Of a DNA stretch of 64,000 nt, positions 43,250-51,450 are shown in pieces; the first letter of the stretch is position 1; every line of letters starts with the position of its first letter. The stretch lies in contig NZ_QDFV01000003.1 in NCBI RefSeq assembly GCF_003075395.1, positions 558,685 to 622,684 on the forward strand. The letters run 5' to 3'. The notes beneath the pieces are model-generated. The model was not told where the DNA came from. It made no database searches and saw nothing but the letters and a program-made list of their open reading frames with translations. Made by a program: the position numbers and the translations under genes. This DNA is from Microbacterium sp. TPD7012 (lineage in GTDB: Bacteria; Actinomycetota; Actinomycetes; Actinomycetales; Microbacteriaceae).

Positions 43250-44455
43250 ATGGACTGGCAGACGACCTCCGAGGACACGGTGCCCTCAGCGCCCGTGACG
43301 GAGGCCGATGTGCGGCTGCTCCGTGCTCGCCCTCCGGCGACCGGCGCGTGGCGCGACGGGGACCCCGTCGGCGGTCGGCGCTTCGGGAGCTTCGGCGCGT
43401 TCACGACCGAGAGCGGTGCGGTGCTTCCCGGCATCCGTCTCGCCTACGAGAGCTGGGGCGAGCTGAACGCGGCACGGGACAACGCCGTGCTCGTGCTGCA
43501 CGCGCTCACCGGTGACAGCCACGTGCGCGGGGCGGCCGGTGCGGGTCATGCGACCGCCGGGTGGTGGGAGGACATCACCGGCCCCGGCGCTCCGCTCGAC
43601 ACGGACCGCTGGTTCGTGATCGCCCCGAACATGCTCGGCGGCTGCCAGGGCTCGACGGGGCCGGCGAGCGTCGCGCCCACCGGCTACGAGTGGGCCTCTC
43701 GCTTCCCCTACCTCACGATCCGCGACCAGGTGGCGGCGCAGGTGCGTCTCACCGATGCCCTCGGCATCGACCGGTGGGCCGCTGTCATCGGCGGCTCGAT
43801 GGGCGGCATGCACGCTCTCGAGTGGGCCGTCACGCATCCCGAGCGCGTCGCGCGTCTCGCCGTGCTCTCCTCACCCCCGGTCACCACCGCCGACCAGATC
43901 GCGCTGAACACGGTGCAGCTCGAGGCGATCCGGATGGACCCGCGCTTCCAGGGCGGGGAGTACTACGACCTCGGCGACGGCGACGGTCCTCACCGCGGCC
44001 TCGCCCTCGCCCGGCGGATGGCTCTGCTGAACTACCGCAGTCCGATCGAGCTCAACCAGCGGTTCCAGCGCTCGTGGCAGTCCGGCGTCTCCCCGCTCGG
44101 CCACGGCGGTCGCTTCGCCGTCGAGTCGTACCTCGACTTCCACGGGAACAAGTTCACGCGCCGCTTCGATGCGAACAGCTACATCACGCTGGTCGAAGCC
44201 ATGAACTCGCACGACGTCGGGCGGGATCGCGGGGGTGTGGAGGAAGCTCTGCGCGCCGTCACGGCCAGGACCCTCGTGATCGGCATCGACAGCGACCGCC
44301 TCTTCCCCGTGGACGGACAGCAGCGCATCGCGCGGAGCATCCCGGATGTCGTCGGCGGCGAGGCGGTCGTGCTCACCAGTGACTTCGGGCATGACGGCTT
44401 CCTCATCGAGACGGAAGCCGTCGGCACGCACCTGCGGCAGCTGCTCGCCGACTGA
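43250..44455 (+). CDS. metX: Homoserine O-acetyltransferase MetX
   Basis: This 401-residue alpha/beta-hydrolase-fold transferase makes O-acetylhomoserine from homoserine and acetyl-CoA. The nucleophile is Ser183 in GGSMGGM, Asp lies in GIDSDRLFP and His in FGHDGFLIE. PNMLGGCQGSTGP is the conserved oxyanion-side loop. A hydrophilic N-terminal extension precedes the core. Its product feeds MetY. Confidence 0.95.
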   Translation: MDWQTTSEDTVPSAPVTEADVRLLRARPPATGAWRDGDPVGGRRFGSFGAFTTESGAVLPGIRLAYESWGELNAARDNAVLVLHALTGDSHVRGAAGAGHATAGWWEDITGPGAPLDTDRWFVIAPNMLGGCQGSTGPASVAPTGYEWASRFPYLTIRDQVAAQVRLTDALGIDRWAAVIGGSMGGMHALEWAVTHPERVARLAVLSSPPVTTADQIALNTVQLEAIRMDPRFQGGEYYDLGDGDGPHRGLALARRMALLNYRSPIELNQRFQRSWQSGVSPLGHGGRFAVESYLDFHGNKFTRRFDANSYITLVEAMNSHDVGRDRGGVEEALRAVTARTLVIGIDSDRLFPVDGQQRIARSIPDVVGGEAVVLTSDFGHDGFLIETEAVGTHLRQLLAD

Positions 44456-44464
44456 GCCCGAGGC

Positions 44465-45076
44465 TCAGCTCCGTACGAAGCGCCAGGGCAGGGTTCCGGC
44501 CTCGAGTCTTCCCTGCTCCCAGGCGAAGGCGCGCCCGGCGTCGGTGTCGAGCACGCGCGTCTGGAAGAGCTGCGCAGCACCTGCAGAGGACAGCGCCGAC
44601 GCCGCGTCGACGAAGCCGGTGAGCTGGTGCAGGGTGATCCACGTCGGCGGGAAGAGCACCCACTCACCGGCGGCGTGTCGCGCCAGAGCGTCGGCCGGGC
44701 TCGCCCAGGTGAGCTCCGCCACCTCGTCCGCCGACGCCACAGGCTCCGCAACGGGAGCCATCGCGAGGAAGAACCAGGTACGGATCCGCGTCGGCGCCTC
44801 GAGCGGCGGACGCCACTCCGACAGCGGCACCAGGTCCGCGACCGCGAGGCCGACCTCTTCGCGGGTCTCCCGGATACCGGCGCGACGCGCGTCGTCGCTC
44901 TCGGCCTCGCCGATACGCCGATCGGCCGGCTCGACCTTCCCGCCTGGGAAGACCCACGCACCGGCGAACGACCCGCGATCGGGACGGCGGATGAGGAGCA
45001 CCTCGAAGCCGGGATCGGCAGCACGCAGCAGCACGACGGTGCCCGCCACGGGCAGGGATTCGTCGGGAGAGCTCAC
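44465..45076 (-). CDS. NUDIX hydrolase with extended NUDIX box
   Basis: This 203-residue protein has the second half of the NUDIX box intact (RETREEVGL near residue 70). The first half, GGKVEPADRRIGEAESDD, carries an insertion between the Gly and the helix, as in the NUDT19/coenzyme-A-like subgroup. The WVFPGGKVE strand supports the fold. The GTG at 45076 sits six bases after TAGAGT. The diphosphate substrate is unknown. Confidence 0.85.
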   Translation of the reverse strand: MSSPDESLPVAGTVVLLRAADPGFEVLLIRRPDRGSFAGAWVFPGGKVEPADRRIGEAESDDARRAGIRETREEVGLAVADLVPLSEWRPPLEAPTRIRTWFFLAMAPVAEPVASADEVAELTWASPADALARHAAGEWVLFPPTWITLHQLTGFVDAASALSSAGAAQLFQTRVLDTDAGRAFAWEQGRLEAGTLPWRFVRS

Positions 45077-45082
45077 CCCGCC

Positions 45083-45088
45083 ACTCTA
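45083..45088 (-). promoter_or_regulatory. -10 element TAGAGT sharing a stop codon
   Basis: The first three bases (TAG) are the stop codon of the upstream MFS gene. The NUDIX GTG follows six bases later. Confidence 0.5.
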
Positions 45089-46315
45089 GGACGCGACGAG
45101 TACAGCAGCGGAGGCGCGGCGCGCTTCGAGGCGGTACGACGCCAGGGCGATCAGCAGTCCGGCGACGGCGAGCCCTGCTCCGGTCATGGCCGGGGCCGTG
45201 AACCCCCAGCCCAGGGCGATGACGACGCCGCCGAGGAAGGCTCCGAGGCTGTTGCCGATGTTCAGGGCCGAGTGGTTCATCGCGGCGGCGATCGACTGGT
45301 TGTCCCCCGCGACATCCATCAACCGTGTCTGGATGGTCGGGCTCAGAACCGATGAGACGAATCCGACGATCAGCACCATCAGGCACAGAGTCACGATCCA
45401 GAACGACAGCACGGCGAGCAGGACGAACGTGGCTGCCATCACGGCGAGCCCGATCAGCAGCGTGCGGCGCAGGTCGATGTCGGCGAGGTGGCCGCCCACG
45501 AGGTTTCCGATCGTCATGCCGATGCCCATCAGGACGAGCACGATCGGCACGGCCCATTCCGGCGACCCCGCCACCTCGGTGACGACCGGTGCGATGTAGC
45601 TGTAGACGGCGAAGAAGCCGCCGAATCCGATCGCTCCGACGCCGAGCGTGAACCACACCTGCGGGATGCGGAACACCCCGAGCTCCTGGCGCATGGTGCG
45701 GCCCGGCGACCCGGGGTGCGCGGGCACGAACAGCGCGATGCAGAGCGTGGCCAGGGCGAAGACGAGCGCCACGACCGCGAATGCGGTGCGCCACCCCCAC
45801 TGCTGGCCGAGGAAGGTGCCCAGCGGTACACCGACGACGTTGGCGACCGTCAGCCCCGTGAGGATGAACGCGACGCCCTTCGCCCGGTTGCCCGGACCCA
45901 TCACATCGGCCGCGACGAGCGCGCCGATGCCGAAATAGGCGCCGTGCGGAAGGCCGGCGAGGAAGCGCGAGATCCCGACGAGCTCGAACGACGGGAGCAC
46001 CACGGTCAGGGCGTTGAAGACCGTCAGAGCCAGCGCCAGCACGATCATCACGCGATGCCGCGGGTACCGCGCGACGAAGCCCGCGATGGTCGGGGCGCCG
46101 ATGACGACGCCGAGCGCATACAGGGAGATGAGCCAGCCGGCCTGGCTCAGTGCATCTTCCGGGCTCGCCGCCCAGAGGGTGGGCAGCAGGTCTCCGGCGA
46201 TGTCGGGCAGCAGGCCCATGACCACGAACTCGGTCATGCCGATGCCGAAACTGCCGATGGCGAGAGAGAGGAGCGCCCTCTTCGCCGCACCCCTCGATTC
46301 TGTCGAGGGATTCAC
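45086..46315 (-). CDS. MFS transporter, DHA1 family (AraJ/NepI-like)
   Basis: This 409-residue, 12-helix exporter opens with GSFGIGMTEFVVMGLLP, the hallmark of the AraJ/NepI/Cmr branch. It has GFVARYPRHRVM in the motif-A position and PHGAYFGIGALVAAD in helix 4. Relatives export sugars, purine nucleosides or chloramphenicol. The GTG start is six bases after TAAGCT. It lies nine bases after the GNAT gene. Confidence 0.88.
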   Translation of the reverse strand: MNPSTESRGAAKRALLSLAIGSFGIGMTEFVVMGLLPDIAGDLLPTLWAASPEDALSQAGWLISLYALGVVIGAPTIAGFVARYPRHRVMIVLALALTVFNALTVVLPSFELVGISRFLAGLPHGAYFGIGALVAADVMGPGNRAKGVAFILTGLTVANVVGVPLGTFLGQQWGWRTAFAVVALVFALATLCIALFVPAHPGSPGRTMRQELGVFRIPQVWFTLGVGAIGFGGFFAVYSYIAPVVTEVAGSPEWAVPIVLVLMGIGMTIGNLVGGHLADIDLRRTLLIGLAVMAATFVLLAVLSFWIVTLCLMVLIVGFVSSVLSPTIQTRLMDVAGDNQSIAAAMNHSALNIGNSLGAFLGGVVIALGWGFTAPAMTGAGLAVAGLLIALASYRLEARRASAAVLVAS

Positions 46316-46321
46316 CGGATC

Positions 46322-46327
46322 AGCTTA
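46322..46327 (-). promoter_or_regulatory. -10 element TAAGCT sharing a stop codon
   Basis: The first three bases (TAA) are the stop codon of the upstream GNAT gene. The MFS GTG follows six bases later. Confidence 0.5.
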
Positions 46328-46798
46328 CCGGTCCCCGGACTCCTCGATCCGCCCCGTCCGGTCGAAGCTCATGAAGACATCGACCTCGTCCTCCCGGTCG
46401 ACGACGAAGCCGTGGCGCTCGTAGAGGCGCCGCGCGGCGCTTCCCTGCAGCACGTTGAGCCGATAGAGCACGTCGTCCTGCAGGACCATCGACAGGATGC
46501 GTCCGCCGACGCCACGCCCCTGGTGCGATCGAGCCAGGTAGAAGTGCTCGATCCAGTGGGTGTCGTCTTCGCGACGCACGGCGATGCAGCCGACATCCTC
46601 GCCGTCGACGACCACGATCCGCGTGACCGATGGGTCGTAGGCGTCGCGGAGCCGCTGCCGCACGCGGACGGCGTCATAGCGCCCGAGACGCTCCAGGTCT
46701 GCGCGGAGCACGATCGCGCGGAGATCGGCGAGCCAGTCCAGGTCCGCAGACTCCGCAGGGCGGAGAGTCACCTCCGCGCGAGCGCGACGGTCAGTCAT
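46325..46798 (-). CDS. GNAT-family N-acetyltransferase (157 aa)
   Basis: This single-domain GNAT has VVDGEDVGCIAVRRED before the acetyl-CoA loop RSHQGRGVGGRILSMVL near residues 90-106, and the helix GSAARRLYERHGFVV at the end. The ATG at 46798 overlaps the stop of the thiamine-binding gene by eight bases; in-frame sequence upstream is antisense-like. The substrate is unknown. Confidence 0.87.
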   Translation of the reverse strand: MTDRRARAEVTLRPAESADLDWLADLRAIVLRADLERLGRYDAVRVRQRLRDAYDPSVTRIVVVDGEDVGCIAVRREDDTHWIEHFYLARSHQGRGVGGRILSMVLQDDVLYRLNVLQGSAARRLYERHGFVVDREDEVDVFMSFDRTGRIEESGDR

Positions 46799-47120
46799 CC
46801 GCCCCGTCGATCGCCGCCTCGAGCCGCTCGATCTTGGCATCGAGCTCTCCGGAGTACCCCGGACGGATGTCGGCCTTGAGCACCAGCGAGACCCGTGAGC
46901 CGAACGGCATCACGGCCTCGGTCGCGCGCTTCACGACGTCCATCACGGTGTCCCAGTCAGGCCCCTCGACCTCGGTGAACATGCTGGTGGTGCGGTGCGG
47001 CAGGCCCGATTCGCGGACGACGCGCACCGCCGCGGCGACGGCATCGTGCACGGAGTCGTCGGTGCGCTCGGCACCGCCGGCGGGGGTGCCGCTCGGGGCG
47101 ACGGAGAAGGCGATCAGCAT
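46791..47120 (-). CDS. MTH1187-family thiamine-binding protein
   Basis: This 109-residue ferredoxin-like protein matches the MTH1187/YkoF-type thiamine-binding family: MLIAFSVAPSGTP start, SGLPHRTTSMFTEVEG and a C-terminal helix. Family members bind the thiamine pyrimidine and may store or buffer it. It lies three bases after the glycosyltransferase gene within the nnrD run. No TPP riboswitch is visible. Confidence 0.88.
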   Translation of the reverse strand: MLIAFSVAPSGTPAGGAERTDDSVHDAVAAAVRVVRESGLPHRTTSMFTEVEGPDWDTVMDVVKRATEAVMPFGSRVSLVLKADIRPGYSGELDAKIERLEAAIDGADD

Positions 47121-47123
47121 GGT

Positions 47124-48362
47124 TCACTCCCTGGTTTTCGAAGGTCGGTGGGCGGGCACACGGGCGAGCGCCCGGATGCCGACGGCGAGAAGCACGAGGA
47201 GAAGGACGTTGCGCAGCGTGAGCACCAGGACCGGCAGCAGCTCCGCCCGCAGCAGCGCGTCATAGCTCAGCGGATAGACGAGGCAGGTCAGCGCGCACAG
47301 GGTCAGCACGATCAGCGCGGGCACGCGGGCCCGGATGCCGTCGAAGACGATCCACAGCACGACGGGTGCGATCAGCCAGGTCTGGAACTGCGGCGAACCG
47401 ACCTTGTTCGTCACGATGAGCACGACGACCAGACTCAGGGCGAGCGGCGGGAAGAGCCGGGCGAAGGATGCTCCGCGCGCGGCCTTCACGGCGCCGATCG
47501 CGGCCACGGCGGCCGCGGCGATGATCATGAGCGGCGTGAGGATCGCGGTGACCGCCTCCGTGCCGGACCCGGTGATCTGGAACGTCAGGATCTCGAAGCT
47601 GTACTCGATGCGCGCGGAGCCGGCGACAGCAAGCCACAGGAACGGCGTCGCCGCCACGGCCTCGATCTGCAGTCCGCGCCCCGTCTGCTCGGTGAGGAAG
47701 CCGAACACCTCGGTGTCCGCCCCGAGCAGCAGCAGCACCACGACGACACCGGCGCTGACGGCTGCGGCGGCGAGCAGCATCCGGATCCGCGCACGGACGG
47801 CCAGGATCGCCGCCAGGACCAGAGCACCCGGCCAGATCTTGATCCAGGCGCCGATCGTCAGCAGCGCGACGGCCACGACGGGTCGCGACGCGAGCCAGAG
47901 TCCGCCGATCACGGCGAGCGGGACGGTGATCGCGTCGATCCGGTAGATCGCGATGGGACCGAGGAGCAGGACGGCGGCGATCCAGAACCACGCGGCGACG
48001 CGCCGCGGCCGGGACGGCGCTCGTCCGATCAGGACGCCGAACGCGACAGCGTCGAGCACCGTGACCAGAAGCGCCCAGGCGACCAGGTAGGCACCGGAGA
48101 CTCCGAGAAGCGGCACGAGCGGCGCGGCCAGTCCCGCGGTCAGCAGCATCGGCACGAGGGCGAGCTGTGGATAGACCCACGTATCGCTGACACCCATGAT
48201 CGCTCCCCCGCCGATCGCCGACGACGCCCAGGGCTCATAGACCAGGACGACGTCGCCCATGGGCTGGCTCGGATACACCCAGCCCAGCGCGGCCGTGACG
48301 AGGTGCACGAAAAGGAAGACACACCACAGCACGACCACGCGGGTCGTCCGGGTCCGGCTCAC
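47124..48362 (-). CDS. GT87/DUF2029-like polytopic mannosyltransferase-type protein
   Basis: This 412-residue protein has about ten hydrophobic helices. The first external loop contains PMGDVVLVYEPW, which carries the acidic residues expected of GT-C glycosyltransferases using polyprenyl-phosphate sugars. IYRIDAITVPLAVIGGLW and IGAWIKIWP match GT87 relatives. The GTG at 48362 overlaps the nnrD stop (GTGA). It probably modifies lipoglycans or surface glycans; the exact substrate is unknown. Confidence 0.78.
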   Translation of the reverse strand: MSRTRTTRVVVLWCVFLFVHLVTAALGWVYPSQPMGDVVLVYEPWASSAIGGGAIMGVSDTWVYPQLALVPMLLTAGLAAPLVPLLGVSGAYLVAWALLVTVLDAVAFGVLIGRAPSRPRRVAAWFWIAAVLLLGPIAIYRIDAITVPLAVIGGLWLASRPVVAVALLTIGAWIKIWPGALVLAAILAVRARIRMLLAAAAVSAGVVVVLLLLGADTEVFGFLTEQTGRGLQIEAVAATPFLWLAVAGSARIEYSFEILTFQITGSGTEAVTAILTPLMIIAAAAVAAIGAVKAARGASFARLFPPLALSLVVVLIVTNKVGSPQFQTWLIAPVVLWIVFDGIRARVPALIVLTLCALTCLVYPLSYDALLRAELLPVLVLTLRNVLLLVLLAVGIRALARVPAHRPSKTRE

Positions 48363-49192
48363 GCCAGGACGTCCGCGATCGCGGACGGGAGAGCATCCGC
48401 GACATCCATCGCGACGATCGGGTGTCCCGGTGCGCCCTCGAGCACACCCGCGGCGATGCGGGCGGCATGGCCGTGCAACCACGCTCCCGCCGCTGCGGCC
48501 TCCGCCAGAGAGGCGCCGGGATTGGCGGCCGTGACCGCGCCGAGAGCGCCGGCGAGCACATCCCCGGTCCCTGCCGTCGCCAGCCAGCCGGTCCCGGCTT
48601 CCACGGCGATGACGGCTCCGGACGGGTCGGCGATCAGCGTTCGAGCGCCTTTGAGCAGCACGGTTCCACCGATCTTCGCGGCGACCTGGGACGCCGCCTC
48701 GGCACGGTCGTCGCCCGACGAGGGCACCCGCAGACGCTCCCGCAGCCTCGAGAACTCGCGCGCGTGCGGCGTCACGAGGAAGGGAGCGCGCGTGCCAGGC
48801 GCGAGGTCGAGTGCCCCGGCGTCGATGATCACCGTGACCGACCCGGAGAGGATCTCCCGCAGCGCCAGGGTCTCGGTGTCGCTGCGCTCCCCCGGATCCG
48901 TGCCCGACCCGATCACCCAGACGTCCACCCGCGTTCCGCCCGCGTCGGGACCGGCGACCGTCTCCGGACGACGAGCCAGCACGGCATCCGCCACTCGGGA
49001 CGCCCCGACGTACCGGACGAAACCGGCACCTGCCCGCCACGCGGCCTCGACACCGAGGACGGCGGCACCGGGGTAGGCGGGCGAGCCGGTGCGCAGCGCG
49101 ACGACGCCACGAGCGTACTTGTCGTCGTCCGACGTCGGCACCCGGAGGAACCGCGCGGTATCGCTGCGTGTCCACTCGCGCACCTCGACCAT
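48359..49192 (-). CDS. nnrD: ADP/ATP-dependent NAD(P)H-hydrate dehydratase NnrD
   Basis: This 277-residue ribokinase-fold repair enzyme restores NAD(P)H from its hydrated form. It has the YARGVVALRTGSPAYPGAAVL start, LVTPHAREFSRL near residue 140 and GTGDVLAGALGA near 210 for nucleotide binding. The epimerase (NnrE) half found in fused proteins is absent. The ATG at 49192 appears leaderless. It is the first gene of a run that includes the glycosyltransferase. Confidence 0.92.
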   Translation of the reverse strand: MVEVREWTRSDTARFLRVPTSDDDKYARGVVALRTGSPAYPGAAVLGVEAAWRAGAGFVRYVGASRVADAVLARRPETVAGPDAGGTRVDVWVIGSGTDPGERSDTETLALREILSGSVTVIIDAGALDLAPGTRAPFLVTPHAREFSRLRERLRVPSSGDDRAEAASQVAAKIGGTVLLKGARTLIADPSGAVIAVEAGTGWLATAGTGDVLAGALGAVTAANPGASLAEAAAAGAWLHGHAARIAAGVLEGAPGHPIVAMDVADALPSAIADVLA

Positions 49193-49198
49193 GACTCC

Positions 49199-49204
49199 AC
49201 GTTA
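49199..49204 (-). promoter_or_regulatory. -10 element TAACGT of nnrD
   Basis: TAACGT on the minus strand, six bases before the nnrD ATG. It is the mirror image of the element at 49237. Confidence 0.6.
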
Positions 49205-49236
49205 GCGGGACGGCCCCCGCCCCGCGCACGCGGGGG

Positions 49237-49242
49237 TAACGT
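49237..49242 (+). promoter_or_regulatory. -10 element TAACGT of the OYE gene
   Basis: TAACGT on the plus strand, six bases before the GTG at 49249. The 32 bases between the two mirror-image elements are almost pure G/C. Confidence 0.6.
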
Positions 49243-49248
49243 CGAACG

Positions 49249-50316
49249 GTGAGCCTCCTTTTCTCCCCGCTGACCATCCGATCCGTCACGTTCCGCAACC
49301 GCCTGTGGGTGTCGCCGATGTGCATGTACAGCGCCGTCGACGGCGTCGTGCAGGAATGGCACCACAGCCATCTCGCCCAGTTCGCGTCCGGCGGCGCGGG
49401 GCTCATCGTGGCGGAGGCGACCGCCGTCGTGCCGGAGGGTCGCATCTCGCCGCGCGACGTCGGACTCTGGAACGACGACCAGCGCGACGCCTGGGCTCCC
49501 ATCGTGCAGGCGATCCACGATCGCGGTGCGGTCGCCGGGATCCAGCTCGCCCACGCGGGTCGCAAGGCCTCGACCTGGTGGCCGTGGGCGGAGAGTCGCG
49601 GCTCGGTGCCGTCCGACGAGGGCGGGTGGACGACGAGCGCACCGTCCGCCGTCGCCTTCGAGGGCTTCGCCGATCCGGCCGCGCTGGATGCCGCAGGGAT
49701 CGACCGCGTGGTCGACGCCTTCGCCGCGGCCGCCCGACGCGCGGTCGACGCGGGCTTCGACGTGCTCGAACTGCACGGGGCGCACGGCTACCTGCTGCAC
49801 CAGTTCCTGTCGCCGCTGTCGAACCTCCGCGACGACGAGTACGGCGGGTCGCTGGACAACCGCGCCCGACTGCTCCTGCGCGTCGTGGACGCCGTCCGCG
49901 CCGAGGTCGGCGAGGAGGTTCCGCTGTTCGTGCGCATCTCGGCCACGGACCACGCCGACGGCGGCTTCACCGCCGACGAGGCGGCTGTGGTCGGAGACTG
50001 GGCGTCTCAGCACGGCGCGGACTTCATCGACGTCTCCAGCGGCGGGCTCGTCGCCCACCAGCGGATCGAGGTCTTCCCGGGCTACCAGGTCCCCCTCGCC
50101 GAGACCGTCCGGCAGGGAGGACGCATCCCGGTCTCGGCCGTCGGACTCATCACGGCGGCGGAACAGGCCGAGCAGGTGCTCGCCGGGGGCGCGGCCGATG
50201 CGATCTTCGCCGGACGCGAATGGCTGCGCGATCCGCATTTCGGCCTCCGCGCGGCGCACGAGCTCGGCGCCGAGGTCGCCTGGCCGCCGCAGTACGACCG
50301 CGCACGCTGGCGCTGA
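49249..50316 (+). CDS. NADH:flavin oxidoreductase / Old Yellow Enzyme, YqjM-like
   Basis: This 355-residue FMN barrel reduces activated alkenes. Features are RLWVSPMCMYSA with the YqjM-type FMN-modulating Cys near residue 25, HAGRKAS, the His pair in LHGAHGYLLHQFLSPLSN near residues 178-195, and the C-terminal AGREWLRDP phosphate loop. These place it in the thermophilic-like YqjM class. It is divergent from nnrD and convergent with the CNNM pair. Confidence 0.93.
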   Translation: MSLLFSPLTIRSVTFRNRLWVSPMCMYSAVDGVVQEWHHSHLAQFASGGAGLIVAEATAVVPEGRISPRDVGLWNDDQRDAWAPIVQAIHDRGAVAGIQLAHAGRKASTWWPWAESRGSVPSDEGGWTTSAPSAVAFEGFADPAALDAAGIDRVVDAFAAAARRAVDAGFDVLELHGAHGYLLHQFLSPLSNLRDDEYGGSLDNRARLLLRVVDAVRAEVGEEVPLFVRISATDHADGGFTADEAAVVGDWASQHGADFIDVSSGGLVAHQRIEVFPGYQVPLAETVRQGGRIPVSAVGLITAAEQAEQVLAGGAADAIFAGREWLRDPHFGLRAAHELGAEVAWPPQYDRARWR

Positions 50317-50330
50317 CCGGCGCCGTGCCG

Positions 50331-50373
50331 GACGAAGGCCGCCGCCCCGAGAACCGGGACGGCGGCCTTCGTC
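50331..50373. terminator. Bidirectional hairpin between convergent genes
   Basis: Bases 50331-50348 pair with 50356-50373 at 17 of 18 positions around a 7-base loop. It sits midway between the OYE stop and the end of the convergent CNNM gene and could serve both strands. Confidence 0.75.
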
Positions 50374-50388
50374 GTGAGGCGTGCGCGG

Positions 50389-51450
50389 TCAGCGTCCCCG
50401 GATGCGACGGGTCGCGTCCTGCACCTCGCCGACGAGCTCCTCCAGGATGTCCTCCAGGAACAGCACGGCGGTCGTGCGGCCGTCCGCGTCGCGCACCTTG
50501 GCCAGATGACGACCGGCACGGCGCATGAGCGCGAGGGCGTCCTCCAGATCGGTGTCCTCCTGCACGGGGACCATGTGGTGGATGCGCTTCGCCGGAAGCG
50601 GCTCCACCAGCTTCTCGGCGGCGTCCGGGCCGTCGGAAGCCCGCAGGATGTCCTTCAGATGGACGTAGCCGACCGGCACGGCATCCGCATCGACGATCAC
50701 GTAGCGGGAGAACCCGTATCGGGCGACCGCCTTCTCGATGTCATCGGGTGTCGTCGACTGCGGCAGCGTGATGAGGTCGCTGAGCGGAACGGCCACGTCG
50801 CGCGCCTTCTTGTCCGTGAACTCCACGGCGGCCGCCACGGTTCCCGCGGTATCGGTCAGCACGCCCTCTCGGCGCGACTGATCGACGATGGTCGCGACCT
50901 CGTCGAGCGTGAAGGTCGAGGCGGCCTCGTTCTTCGGCTCGACCCGGAACAGTCGCAGCACGCCGTTGGCGGCCGCGTTCAGGAGCCAGATCACCGGCAT
51001 GAAGATCTTCGACACCCACACGAGCGGGGTCGCCAGGATCAGCACGGCCCGGTCCGGCACCGAGAACGCGAGGTTCTTCGGCACCATCTCGCCGAACACG
51101 ACGTGCAGGAACGAGACGATCAGCAGCGCGATCGTGAACGACACCACATCGACGACGCCGTCCGACCAGCCGAGCGCGTGCATCGGCACGGCGAGCAGGT
51201 GGTGGATCGCGGGCTCGGAGACGTTCAGGATCAGCAGCGAGCAGATCGTGATGCCGAGCTGCGATGTCGCGAGCATCAGCGTCGCGTGCTCCATGGCATA
51301 GAGCGCGGTCTTGGCAGCGCGCGAGCCCTCCTCGGCGCGCGGCTCGATCTGCGAGCGACGCGCGGAGATGACCGCGAACTCGGCACCGACGAAGAACGCG
51401 TTCGCGACGAGCAGCACCACGAGCCAGGCGAGTCCTCCCCAATCGTTCAT
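50389..51450 (-). CDS. CNNM-type transporter without CorC domain
   Basis: This 353-residue protein has a DUF21/CNNM membrane domain (residues 1-195, with VGAEFAVISARRSQIEPRA and GEMVPKNLAF) and a CBS pair (LSDLITLPQST through FLEDILEELVGEV). It ends at that point in an Arg-rich tail, so it lacks the CorC_HlyC domain. CNNM relatives export Mg2+ or Co2+. It overlaps the longer paralogue by four bases and the two may form a heteromer. Confidence 0.87.
   Translation of the reverse strand: MNDWGGLAWLVVLLVANAFFVGAEFAVISARRSQIEPRAEEGSRAAKTALYAMEHATLMLATSQLGITICSLLILNVSEPAIHHLLAVPMHALGWSDGVVDVVSFTIALLIVSFLHVVFGEMVPKNLAFSVPDRAVLILATPLVWVSKIFMPVIWLLNAAANGVLRLFRVEPKNEAASTFTLDEVATIVDQSRREGVLTDTAGTVAAAVEFTDKKARDVAVPLSDLITLPQSTTPDDIEKAVARYGFSRYVIVDADAVPVGYVHLKDILRASDGPDAAEKLVEPLPAKRIHHMVPVQEDTDLEDALALMRRAGRHLAKVRDADGRTTAVLFLEDILEELVGEVQDATRRIRGR

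Noticed and set aside
46700..47124. TPP riboswitch for the thiamine-binding gene
   Set aside because: The gene lies three bases after the upstream coding region and no THI-box-like sequence is visible.
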